Below the pieces are notes generated by a model, which worked only from the letters and a program-made list of their open reading frames with translations, was not told the DNA's origin and searched no databases. Shown here in pieces: positions 38,701 to 49,852 of a stretch of DNA of 64,000 nucleotides. How positions within the stretch are numbered: the first letter of the stretch is position 1; the number at the start of each line of letters is the position of its first letter. Source of the stretch: Telopea speciosissima (lineage: Eukaryota > Streptophyta > Magnoliopsida > Proteales > Proteaceae); assembly GCF_018873765.1 (NCBI RefSeq), contig NC_057922.1, positions 9,809,563 through 9,873,562 on the forward strand. Direction: 5' to 3'. The translations under genes were made by a program, and so were the position numbers.

Positions 38701-41700
38701 CAGACTCTTAGGTGGCTGTGCAGCACACCGCGCCATGAGAAGCTCTACTCATCTTCTAAGTGATGAAAAATTGGAGGCAGAATTAAGACTAATATGTTTG
38801 TGTTTGTATGTGGAGTAGGAGAGCTGACCCATTGCATCCCTTTGTAAATATCCATAGGAAACATATTCCCTGACTTCTCAAATGATCTTCATGAGTTTAA
38901 TGAGGAAGTGATACTGATGGATGTTTTTATTTTCTTCACTTGATATACGTTGACTTGACATATATAAATTCTTCTTTTTTTTTGCTATAACTATAGAAAT
39001 ACAAGAAGACAAAATCTGAAAGGGGAAAATTTTGTTGCACAATCCACTGACTTCTGAAATTATACCATCTGCAATAGTTTATTCAAGGAACAGTTTAATC
39101 ACTTTTGAGTAGATGAAAATCTGGGACAATACTTGGGAAGGGTGCATATATACCATACATTTTTGAGAATAGAGACTTTAGTGAACCTTTGGGGTCTTAG
39201 GTGTATTATGACTACACATAATAAGAGGCAGATCTGTTGACTATGACTTGTCTTTTGGCCCTGTGGAGCTTTGACTAGTTTTAACATTGCAAACCATCAG
39301 ATAGCATTGAGGTTAATCAAGTTCAATATCAAGTACATTCTATGTTAGGTTTCCAGCAGAGGTTTTCCTCGAGAAAAATCTTCTACCCCTCATAGGCTTC
39401 AAGTGCTCTCACTAATAGTAAAGCACAAATGCCATATCAACCAAAAAGTTTCACACAATAGATCACACTCCTAAGATGTCATCAACCTTCAGAAGGAACC
39501 TAGCAACCCTAATCTGGGAGAGAAAACTATAGAATTGGAATCATCCCATTGCTTAAAAAAATAAGAATCAGGTCAACAACTAGATGACACACTGATTACA
39601 GCAAAGGAACACTGAATAATGTGAAGATGTAGCCATATGATCTTATTTAAAATGGTTTCTAATCTCAAGTAGATATTACATCTGAAACACATCCAGAGAA
39701 ATGTACTACTGAAAATTTCACATTTTAAGCTGGATGTTATCTTGGAATGGCAGCATTATTTTATATTAATTTTCATTTCATCTTCGAGAGTTGAATTTAC
39801 TAATTCAGTATATTTGTAAAACAGAGTTTTGAAACGAAAATCTGTCTTGATTAATGGTGCCCGTATCATGCTCATTTCATGAGCATAGGATATGTGGATT
39901 CAAGGTGCATCTCAATTTTTTTTTTAAAACTACAAAAATTGGGAAATGTTCCTCAACAGAGCAGCTTGGAAAGGAATCTCCAAGCAGATTCTTCATTATT
40001 GCCATATGGACGAGTGACATGACAATTCTAACTGTTGGATATCTAAAGAATGGTATCAATTGGTCACTTGTCAAATTTCAGAACCTAATTCAATCAAGTA
40101 CACTCCCATGTATTGGCATGCATCCTCATGTTTTTTCTATGCGCGCCTACTATTATTCCGGAAACTACTGCGCACTCTCTCATAGTCTTGGATTTTTCAA
40201 AATTTGTATTTGGCCACCTGCAAGTTTTTGATTGGGCTTGAAGTTCATATGTGAGCAGGATAACTTGGGGTCTACCTGTCCACAATTTCTAGGCCCCACA
40301 TGAACTGCTATTTGGTAGATATTTTGGTGCCGTTTCGAGGTTTCTTTCCAAGCTGCTCACTTAGAGAACCCTTTTCCATGGCCATAACAGTTATATGCAG
40401 ATGCCTTTCTAACATTTCAGCTCATTAAGTGCAAATTGGAATATGTGTACTACAGATCAGACAATGACATAAAATCATATAAATCCAACATTTACCTGCC
40501 ACCAGATTGAAACCATGTCAATGAGAGCAATAACTTCTAATGCGAATGTGTTGAGTACTGCCCATATAATTGTGAGGCCTATATACATGCACAAGAATAA
40601 CCATTTTGGTGCAAGGTACCCTCCACCTTTGTTTGTACCAGTACAAAGTAAAATGATACTTTGCAATGTTTGTGACCCTGCATAAGCCTACCAAACAATA
40701 AAAAAGGATTTATCAGAAACTTATAAAGCACAAAAATGTAAAATTCAGGTAATTTATACTACATAGAAGAGAACATGTTTCTTTTACTTACCGGAGAAAA
40801 ATTAACACTTCAAACGAAATTAACTACAATAGTACCAAAAACTATTGTTACCTGTGTACCAATGCCAGCTATGAGGCCAATGGTCTCCAGCCATGCACAA
40901 CACCACGAAGCAAATGGACCCCACTTGGGACCAGCTAAATGAGCAGCCCAGAAGTAAAGAGAGCCAGTAGTCTGTTTAATGCCAAGAACAAGTGAGTTCA
41001 AAATATTCATCTTATAAAAGTATAACATTACGCCATGGATGACATGAACAAAAGAGAATATTCTGTATGCTTAAAAAGAGTTTGTTCTTAACCTTTTCTT
41101 TTTGAACATGAGATTCCCAACTAAAGAAAATTATCTCATTCGGAGGAAATATAGCATATCTAAGATAAAGATAAATGTGTAAAAGCTGGAATACTTGAGT
41201 ACTACCCAAAAAAAGAAGAGTCAAAACAATTAAAAGAAAAGCTACAATACTCTGTAGCTTACATTCAACCCAAGGGGAATTGCAGGTACAAGTACTAAGG
41301 ACCAAACTTAATAAAGGAGAAACTTAACCCCCGTTGCAACATTTTCTTGAACCAGAGATAAAGCTCTCATTAAAGGATATAAACATTACTTAAAACCAAA
41401 AGTACGAACATATAAAACATGGGAATTGTCAGTATGGAAGAGAGGAACCAAAAATAAAGGTTAAGAGAAGATGATTCCAACAATAACATGGGAAAACTTG
41501 GCTTGTCTATTTAATAGTAACCTGGGGGCATGATAGTCAGTAGAACAGGGAAAACAGTGAGTTCTAGGAGCTCCATAGAACAACAGGAAAATGAGTTATT
41601 ATGAAATGGATTTGCAGAATCTCATATCAGCATGTCATTTAAGTTAATTTGCATTCATTCTTGGTTATTCTCTCTCAGAGAAGGTAAGGTACCTTGTTTT

Positions 41701-42378
41701 CCAGAAATTTTTGACCCTTTAAATTCCAACTGTATAACTCTTCCATGTCAATTCATAGAGCAACCAAACCAAAAGTTTCAATTATCAACTCTTGGATAGG
41801 TTAGAAAAACTCAGTTCATGTAGACAATTCATTTTAACTCACTAAATTCATTTTGTGGTTCTGAAACTAAATCTCTTATTTTCTAAGGGAATAGAAACAT
41901 GCAGAAATGAAATTAGTGGAATCAAAGAGATTTAACATAGGAATGAAAGGAAACAAACCGGGAAAGAGGAGCAGATTTCAGCCATAGCAATTCCAACGAA
42001 CCAGGTGAAGAATGACACAACCACCCATCCCCACACCAGACTTGCAGGCCCTGCATATTGCAAGCTCGAGCCAAACAAGGGGGTTATCCCAGTGAAAAGG
42101 GTCATTGTGGAAAATGAGATTGCAAGTGTCTTGAAAAGAGTCTGCACCAGTCAAACAGAAAAGACCCATCTCATCAATCTTGAAACAAAAACGAAAAAAA
42201 AAAAGAAGAAGAAGAATATAAATCAAACTGAAATGGATCTGGATAGAATAAAAAGGGGGTTGAGATTGAGTTGGGCAACCATTTCTCTTCTGAGTTCTTG
42301 CTTGTAACCCAGTTCATTGAGACGCTTCTCTCCTGAATCCATCTCAACCGTCGACGTTGCCGGTGAACGCTGTCCCAT
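35797..42378 (-). CDS. permease E: BAT1-like amino-acid permease, ancestral-type copy
   Basis: Amino-acid/GABA permease of the BAT1 type and the most conserved member of the array. Seven exons: 42280-42378, 41959-42141, 40852-40971, 40496-40687, 38098-38400, 37829-38011, 35797-36288. The total is 523 residues, with all junctions GT-AG. It starts MGQRSPATSTVEMDSGEKR, followed by NELGYKQELRREM, the segment also strongly conserved in Arabidopsis BAT1. Helix 1 reads LFTGITPLFG, one residue longer than in A-D and closer to the family. Other motifs are EICSSFPTTGSLYFWAAHLA, GYDAAAH, TEETKGADKNG, VYALSRDGGVPFS and a C-terminal DARKWFKGPVRN. The long introns (1.2-2.1 kb) hold no clear gene. A CACGTG G-box core is at 42958-42963, 580 bp upstream. 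This copy probably keeps the original role. Confidence 0.9.
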
Positions 42379-43026
42379 GAGCGATATCAATGATCACTGC
42401 CAAATACCAAGTAGTTGCAGTTGCAGCTGCAACTCATAAAGAAACAGGAAAAAATGGTTTTTGTTCTTAACTGGGAAGAGATAGTTTATAAGGGAGGAGC
42501 AATAACAAGTAGTACCTAAAGTCAACAGCTTTGATCTTCTTTTACTTGTTGATATTCCCTAGTGAAAATTCGCCTTGTTTGAAATGGAGGTATCTGGTGT
42601 GAAGTCTAAAGTTAAAAGCGCAAATCTCCGAAGGTCAGAGGTCAAAGCAAGCCAGCCACGCCAGGCGAGGCCCAGGTGGCAATGCCGCAATTGGATGTTT
42701 ACTCCTATCGTCATAATACCCAAATTATTTGAATTTTAGTTGTCTGTCGGTCCCTCACTCTCCCTCTCCATGGGAAAATTAGGGATGATTCCATGAGTAC
42801 CTTTTTACACTTCTAATTAATCTGTCTTATACTCTTATCTCCCAATTTTAACACATTTTAATTAAGCATTAGACAATTAATTCAATGTTCCCTACTTTCT
42901 ACTTCTTGCTATCGTCACTCAATGAGAAGTGTCTGTCTATTCCTAAAATATTATTGCCACGTGGAAGAATTAGGCTGGTGGGGCATGAGGCATGACTTTT
43001 CCAATCACAGTGCATGAAATGTTTTT

Positions 43027-43375
43027 TGGCATATGTTAATTAAAAATCAAACTAAATTTTGGAATCCATTCATCGAGGGAGGGTATAGGAAGGGTATTTT
43101 TGGAAATCCGGGTGGTGAAGACCATAAATTTATACAAATTGAAAGGGAAAATGAATGATATCATTGATATGCAATTAATTGTTTTTTTGGCATATGTTAA
43201 TTAATTTCAAACTAATTTTCGGCATATTTTAATTAATTTCAAACTAAATTTTGGAATCCATTCATCGGGGGAGGATATCAAAAGGATATTTTTGGAAACC
43301 CGGGTGATGAAGGCCATAAATTTATACAAGTTGTAAGGGAAAATGAATGATATCATTGATATGCAATTAATTACC
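43027..43375. repeat. direct duplication, two units of about 170 bp
   Basis: Units at about 43027-43190 and 43205-43375 share TTTTGGAATCCATTCATCG, a GGGTATTTTTGGAAA-like block, CATAAATTTATACAA and GAATGATATCATTGATATGC. Divergence between them is modest. They are non-coding. Confidence 0.8.
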
Positions 43376-44619
43376 CTCCACGTAGTATTGAATTAGTTAG
43401 AAAGTAACTAAAAAATTCATATGTTTGGAATCTAACATGAATTTCTAATACACTCTCTCTTTCTCTCTCTTGTTGACAATAATGAGAATAGAAAATTATT
43501 TCGACCTGCCCTTATCTAAGGGTATTAATGAGTAACCATAATCAAGTACTGAATCTGGATCCGGATCGAATAATTGGAATTGATCTAAATCGAATGTAAT
43601 ATGATTAAGTCCTGGATTTGAAAATGTCTTTATAATTCGGTTAGGAGTGAATTTGGATCTACCCACCTATCCAGCAGATCTAGTCGAATCCGAATCGAAT
43701 AATTACCTTAAAAATTAACATAAATTCCTAATAGTTTAATACATTTGGTGTAAAATCTTCTACTCATTTGAAATAGTTGCTTGATTGAGGAGTTAATAAA
43801 AACAAATTTAGGTATCTTCATGAATTGATAGTTGTAATAGAACTTAAAAAATTGTCTAACTTTTGAGTCAATTTGTTCCAATTAGATTAATATTTTTTTT
43901 CACTTAAAATATTTTATCAATTTCTTTTATTTAAGCAAATCATATATTTTGATCTCAAACTTTTGCTTTGTTTTGTCTCTTGAATATCAGAATCGAACGA
44001 GAATCGAATGGCATAACCGAATAAAATTGGATATAGTAACCAGATATAATAACCTAATAACTTAATAAAAATCGAATATAAGAACCGGATTGTAACCAGA
44101 TCTGAACCAAATCTAACCGTCCAAGATCAGTTAGAGTATTCAATTCTAGAACTACTCCGGGAGTTTATCCGGATCTAAATCCCACTACCACTGCTTGAAA
44201 CCGACCGAGCTCCGAACCGAATACCTAATTCCATACCCAATTAACATCCTTACCCTTATCTAGGTAAATTGGTACAGTTCATGGTTTTTATTTCCATTTT
44301 GGGAAGGATAATGAAAATTCTGACCATGAAGTCAAAGAAAAAAAATATGGATATGGATTGGCCGTATATATCAAATGTAAAATTGAGATTTAATGATCTC
44401 TCACATGTAAGCGATACGCTCCCAGATATGTCCAAACACTCCACTAATAGTTTTTATTTTTTTAAAATATCTTGGTTTTGTCACTTATTAGCAAACTAAG
44501 ATTGGACCAGAGGTTGGGGATTATCAAATAACCTCGAGGATCCACCTATACATATATATATAAACAATTTCAGTTGCACCTAAGCTGTCACATTGTAGTT
44601 GTCGGAGGGTGTGTTGTTT

Positions 44620-44799
44620 CGGAAAATTATCACCTTCAGTTTGCTGATCGGTCCAGTTTCCCAGTTCCTCTAATAGGGGGATGGTGGACCCCACCAGGGC
44701 AGAGTGTTTGGGCATGGGTAGAGAGGTCATTTCAACCCCCCTTTGTTAGAGGAACTGGGGAACTGGGCCGGGCAGCCAACTGGAGGTGATAAAGATCCG
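44620..44799. mobile_element. MITE of the same family as 13962
   Basis: The arms are GGAAAATTATCACCTTCAGT and, inverted, GGATCTTTATCACCTCCAGT. The inner arms hold CCCAGTTCCTCTAATAGGGG and TTAGAGGAACTGGGG. Near-identical GTGTTGTT flanks (44611 and about 44800) suggest an 8-9 bp target-site duplication. Confidence 0.7.
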
Positions 44800-44957
44800 T
44801 GTTGTTCCATGTCTAGTGTGTGTCATGCTCCTCACTTCTGTAAATTTACAATAATAGGATTCAGTCATTAATTTTAACTAATAAAATTACAAATGAACCC
44901 ATTTTTAAGAAATGGTGATTGTATAGGTAATAGATTAGGAGTAAATGCAACATCGAA

Positions 44958-45093
44958 TTCCTCTAAGGAGCCTAGGGAGTATTAGGAGGCATCCAACGGT
45001 TGGGTTGTGTCACACATATTTTAATGGATAGATATGCTAAGATGTGTGTGACACAACACAAAAATTGAATGCCCCCTGAGCGTTCCGTGGATC
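44958..45093. mobile_element. MITE related to the inner part of 26544-26820
   Basis: The left arm (GGAGGCATCCAACGGTTGGG, then TTGTGTCACACAT) is inverted on the right as ATGTGTGTGACACAAC and GAATGCCCCCTGAGCG. It has the same core motif as the compound MITE near permease C. Confidence 0.65.
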
Positions 45094-46436
45094 CATGTTA
45101 TAAAGTTCTTTTTTTCTTTATCAAAGTGATACAGACTTGTTTACATCTCTTTTATGAAATTTCAGCCAAGATTGAATGAGAAAAGTAGGTCAAAGTCATT
45201 GTTATAATTATTTTTTTAGGTAGAACCTCAAAGTTTGTTGAAAGATTAAAAATATATAAAATGAAATATTCGAAAAATTATGAAACTACCGAACAAGAGG
45301 AGGACATCTTTGTAATTTTGGGTCACTTCCACTACTCAATTTCGCACTGAAATTTTATCAATGAGATGGGTTCTAAGAACGGTTTAAAGTGATCGTTGTG
45401 GGGATCGGGACCTACAACTTCCATGTTATAACCATGATCAAATTAAGTATTTTTATAATATTTTAGAATTGGAAAAAAGAAAAAAATATATAGTAATGTC
45501 ATTTTAAAGAAACAAATACAAAAAACGAATTGAAATATGTTATAATAGTCAGATATCTATTCTCCCTTCAACCAAAAAAACAAAAAAAGATATCTATTCT
45601 CCCGGAAGAGATTTACTTCTCAAAGGGTTCAGACGTAGGGTGGGCAATGGTCAAACCACCTCCATCTTCCACGACCCTGTTGTGTGAAAAATCCTTCATT
45701 CAAGGAGGGGTGGTTGGAATGAGAATAGGACACCCTGTTGCATTGCAGCGATTTAAAGTTTTACTCGTGCCCCGATATTCCAAAGACTTTTCAAAGATAA
45801 CAGAACAAAGTAACTTGAAAATGGACTGTAATTGCACTTCAAATTACTTATAGTGAACAATCTACAGTGCAAATCATTAGGGTGCATAAAACAAAATAGA
45901 AGAAACCTTAGGTTCACACTGTCGTGGAAAAGGAAAGAAAAACAGTGAAGGAAAGTAAAGTAAATGCAGGTTTTTGTATGTGTTTGATACATTCCTCTTT
46001 CTTGCTCTTCCTGCTTATTTTATACAGTAAGGGTAACCATAAGAAACGGTCTCCTTATTCATCGGCCACTATCTCCTCCATGTTCGGGTTAGCACATCTT
46101 CCAAGTCTTAACTGCTAAAAACTGTCTTTGATGCTAACCGTTTGCCTCTTGGCCGATGAACCCAACCTTGATCGGAAGGCGCCATGGTGCTTCGGTCAAT
46201 CCACTTGGTCGAGTCACCCCATGGCCAAGTGCCTTTATTCGGCCGTGAAGGAGTGGAACAAAATCTGGGTGTAAACAAACCCTCGGGTCCTTACTCTCCA
46301 GTCAGGCCGCATTTCAAGCTCTCCAACCCATCAGCCTGTTGACCTGGTAACTGATCTTATAGACTGTAAATTCGGTCACTGGAAAGTTGGATTATTAAAA
46401 GAGATCTTCAGCCTCACTGAAGTGAGTGCCATTATG

Positions 46437-46600
46437 CAGCAATCATTATCCTCTCCGGTTCCCTGCCCACAACAGTTGTCCGGTTCCTCTCATAGGGAGC
46501 TGGAAATGACGACCTAACCCCTTGCTCGAGTGAGATTAAGTCATCATTTGCGCCTCCCTATGAGAGGAACTGGACAACTGTACCGGACAAGATAAAAATT
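46437..46600. mobile_element. MITE inserted in the LINE, same family as 13962
   Basis: The flanks CCATTATG (46429-46436 and 46601-46608) are the target-site duplication. The arms are ACAGTTGTCCGGTTCCTCTC and, inverted, ACAGTTGTCCAGTTCCTCTC, each followed by ATAGGGAG. The ends ..TTATC..TCCGG match other family members. Confidence 0.8.
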
Positions 46601-46931
46601 CCATTATGTAACTCCCTATTTTATCTCAAGCTCGAAAAGACAATTAGATTTGGTATCCATCCAAAAACGGATTGTTTACTGTTAGATCAGCATATTTCAT
46701 TAGTTTGTCTAATGATCTAGCTTGTTCTCTCGCTTCATCCTCCTCATCCCTAATCCTTTTGGGACATCCATTTGGAGGATGGAAACATACCCAAAATCAA
46801 GACATTTTTATGGCGCTATAGACACAATGCCTTAGGGTTAAAGAAAGCTCTGGCTGATTGACAAATAAATGTCTCTCCTATCTGCCCGGTTTGTAATGAT
46901 GAGAAGGAATCTATTTGCCATGCCCTCCTTC

Positions 46932-47472
46932 TAGGGGTGCAAGTTTGGCCCTGTTGGCCCGAACCCGCCCTAAGCCCGAACAAGGTTTGGGCTAAGATAT
47001 TTGGCCCTGAGGGCGGGTCAGGGCTAGAAATTTCTGGCCCTGAGTTAGGGTCGGGTCGGGTTAGGGTTGAGGCCTCAAGCTAAGCTTGGCCCGGCCCGGC
47101 CCAACCCTAATTTAAGTTATACTATAAAATATATATTGACAAAATTTATACATTATAAACTTTAAATTTCACCCACATTTCTTTATATAATATATTATAT
47201 ATGAAGACAATAAGTGTTATAATATAATTTATTATATTGTTATTTTATGTAAAATTAATAATGTTCTTCCACCCATTTCACTCATGCATTTCTTTCCCCC
47301 TCCCCATGATCGGGGCCAATTAGGGTCGGCCCGACCCGACCACGAGGGCGGATCGGGTTGGATTTTTCCTCCCCTGAGTCGGGGTCGGGTCGGGCTGGAG
47401 CCGGCTAAGGGGACTTAGGGTTGGGCTAGGGTTCTATAAAGCCTGGCCCAACCCGACCCTGTTGCAGCCCTA
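46932..47472. mobile_element. hAT-type MITE, 541 bp, inserted in the LINE
   Basis: Starts TAGGGGTGCAAG and ends CTTGCAGCCCTA-like (rc TAGGGCTGCAAC). It is flanked by an exact 8-bp duplication CCTCCTTC (46924-46931 and 47473-47480), the hAT signature. Both arms are loaded with GGGTCGGGTCGGGTT / GGCCCGGCCC repeats and the middle is AT-rich. There is no transposase frame. Confidence 0.85.
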
Positions 47473-48471
47473 CCTCCTTCGATGCAAGCATGCTAATGCA
47501 TTTCGATCTAACGTTTTATTACCATGAGGTAAATCAACAGTTACTCTTTCGGTACAGAAATAATTATGCATCATTAGCATACCTATGACAGCTTCAAATA
47601 GATCATATATCAACTCTTCAATTAGAATCAAATCAAATTTGCTCTAAATCGTATTATTAGTTTAGAGTTAGGATTTGTGGGTTGCCACCAAAAGCACTCC
47701 GAAAGCCACTAATACATAAAGGAAAGTTCTATGTGGAACAAGCTTATTTACAATTTGTTCAGATGCGAAGGAAAGAACCAGTTGAGTTTTCAAAGATAAA
47801 GGGCTAAAGCATCATTGTGCCTTTAGAACATTTGTTGAATATTCATCCTTATGAAGTGACTAAAAATACATAAGTAATTTTGAACTATAATTTCTTTGAT
47901 TCCTCGAGAAACAAGATACACTAATTGAAGAGTAATATGAACAGTTAACAGAAAAGATAGACCACCCTGGAGAAATCTGTACAACAGTAAAGAAAGTATG
48001 AACATGATTCTCTAATGATTCTGCTCAATCATGTATCATATCATGTTATTTAAGCAAATTTGCATAACCAAGACAACTTCTGTTACTCAATAAAGCTGTC
48101 ATCCATGATCATTCTCTCTCTAAGAAGGTAAATGTTCTTTCTCATCTATACATATTAATCACCTAAAATCTTCTACCCTAATTCACAGGTAAATTAAATC
48201 CAATACTTTCAACTACCGAAATGCTAGATAGTTGAAACTAAATCCAGTTTGCTTCTGAAACTAAATCTTGCTCAGTAATGAAAGGGTAACAACAAGAAAG
48301 GCTCGGTCTTCCCACCTTATGAAGACATACCTAATATTTGTCCACATATTAACAGAAAAATAGAGAAGGATCACATTACAGATCCAAACTTTCATGAAAA
48401 ACGCCCCAGTAATAATTAAATTGATACTGAGGGAAATGAATTTTGTCAAGGGAACCATCTTCTAAAGCCTA

Positions 48472-49287
48472 CTAGTTCTTCACTGTGACTCCTAGCTCGC
48501 CAGCAACAATCACAGTGGTAGCCATGTTGAGAAACATCCCATGCTCAACAACACCTGTAAGTCGCAGAATTGAATCACTAGCAGAATTTAGATCCCCAAT
48601 TTCCTTCTCAAAATACGATTCCACAATATAATTCCCATTATCCGTCACGAACGGCTCATCACTTTCCCCACAAGTTCTAAGCTTTGCAACACAACCAGAG
48701 TCTTCAAACAACCTCTGTAACTTCTCTGTCGTGAACTTCCAGCAGAAAGGCACAATCTCAACTGGCATAGCAAGAAGGCTACCACCCAAATAGGGTACCA
48801 GCTTCGACTCATCGACAATGACGATAAACTTCCTGCAAGCTCCCTCAACCATCTTCTCCCTCAGCAGAGACCCACCTCGACCCTTAACGAGATTGAGATA
48901 AGGATCAACCTCATCGGCACCATCAATGGCAAGATCAATCACTGGAAGCGAATCAAGATCCGAAAGAGGAATCCCTAACGACATCGCCTGTTCATGGGTT
49001 TTCTTAGAAGTGGGTATTCCAACGATGTTCTTCAGTTTCCCCTCTTGCAGAAGCTCTCCTATTCGCTCCACCGCAAACTTAGCCGTAGACCCAGTTCCCA
49101 GCCCTAAAACCATTCCCGATTCCACGAACTCAACCGCCTTAAATGCAGCGATTCGCTTCAACTCGTCCTGCGTCAATAACACTGGCGGCGGACGTGGAGA
49201 AGGAATCGACGGAAAATCAGGAATTGACGTAGAAGAGGAGGAAGCCATGATAGCTTTCCCCACGAAATGCGAGAAAGCGATCGTCAT
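48472..49287 (-). CDS. RPI2: ribose-5-phosphate isomerase A, cytosolic type
   Basis: Interconverts ribose 5-phosphate and ribulose 5-phosphate in the pentose phosphate pathway. Single exon, 271 residues, RpiA family. Visible features are the phosphate loop GTGST (64-68), DGADE (122-126), KGRGG (135-139) and E144. D122, D125, K135 and E144 have the same spacing as catalytic D81, D84, K94 and E103 of E. coli RpiA. EIVPFCWKF and VTDNGNYI are also typical. The start at 49287 gives a 23-residue lead before a second ATG at 49248 (MASSSSTSIP). Either is possible. Without a strong transit peptide and being intronless, it fits the Arabidopsis RPI2 (At2g01290) branch rather than the plastid enzyme. It is complete, with stop TAG after VTVKN. 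Confidence 0.93.
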   Translation of the reverse strand: MTIAFSHFVGKAIMASSSSTSIPDFPSIPSPRPPPVLLTQDELKRIAAFKAVEFVESGMVLGLGTGSTAKFAVERIGELLQEGKLKNIVGIPTSKKTHEQAMSLGIPLSDLDSLPVIDLAIDGADEVDPYLNLVKGRGGSLLREKMVEGACRKFIVIVDESKLVPYLGGSLLAMPVEIVPFCWKFTTEKLQRLFEDSGCVAKLRTCGESDEPFVTDNGNYIVESYFEKEIGDLNSASDSILRLTGVVEHGMFLNMATTVIVAGELGVTVKN

Positions 49288-49695
49288 ATCTAAATAGTGT
49301 TTGAGGTGAAATGGCTAGTGTGGCTCGTATCCTTATCTCCTTGTACGCAAATCAATAATAAAGGGTTTGAAACGAGAATGAAAAGTAGAGGATTTTATCC
49401 GATTTATAGAGGAAAGAGAGGATAAAGAGGTAGAGAAAGATCTGACCACTACTTCCGTTCGCTTATTCTGGGAGGTTTCGTATCATCCGCAATGAATTAG
49501 GGGCTTCCGTGACTGTTTTGTTCAAGGAACATTAAACAAACATTACGCAGTAGCCATCAGAGACTTTTCTTTTTTATTTCTCCGAAAGCTTATAAGCTTT
49601 ATAGTTCCTGAGCAGAGAGATGCTCCAACAATTAAATTCGTTGCTTATTGCTCCGACAAGTCTTGGGCTAGTTTTGATGGATCCAGATCTTCTAT

Positions 49696-49852
49696 GGGGT
49701 GCTGCCTGTAGCGGTCTGAGCAATGCAGATTGAGTTACGTGCGTAAAGACCGTCGTATTCCTGTCTAAATATCTTGTCCGAACAAAGATAAGGTGATCAT
49801 TACACGTGCAGTCCAGTGCCACACAGGCCGCTACAGGCCAGAGTAGACGATC
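49696..49852. mobile_element. MITE upstream of the isomerase
   Basis: The arms TGCTGCCTGTAGCGGTCTGA and, inverted, CTGGCCTGTAGCGGCCTGTG are followed on each side by an ACGTG(C/T) block. It has no coding capacity. No target-site duplication was identified. Confidence 0.55.

Larger units (their letters stand above)
46290..47530 (+). mobile_element. LINE ORF2 remnant, broken by two later transposons
   Basis: Plus-strand translation in order gives VTDLIDCKFGHWKVGLLKEI (the linker before the RNase H/zinc part of plant LINEs), YPSKNGLFTVRSAYF, PKIKTFLWRYRHNALGLKKA and ICPVCNDEKESICHALL. The last two are the zf-RVT zinc-binding domain. One element splits it at 46437-46600 and another at 46932-47472. 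The LINE reading resumes after the second as RCKHANAF. An internal stop lies between the last two blocks. It is old and non-functional. Confidence 0.75.
42379..48471. other. gene-poor stretch between the permease array and the isomerase
   Basis: Filled with AT-rich DNA, direct duplications, MITEs and a LINE remnant with nested insertions, listed separately. The 43540-44260 part is a repeat rich in GGATCCGGAT/CGAAT words. A small hairpin on GGTCAAACCACCTCC and its inverse is at 45650-45720. The 46040-46290 part is GC-richer and unrecognised. No host gene was supported. Confidence 0.55.

Noticed and set aside
39854-40231. Plus-strand frame of 125 codons in an intron of permease E
   Set aside because: Intronic, no domain, and no splice partner. 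It is overlapped by random minus-strand frames.
48926-49297. 123-codon plus-strand frame over the isomerase
   Set aside because: Antisense shadow of the well-supported ribose-5-phosphate isomerase coding sequence.
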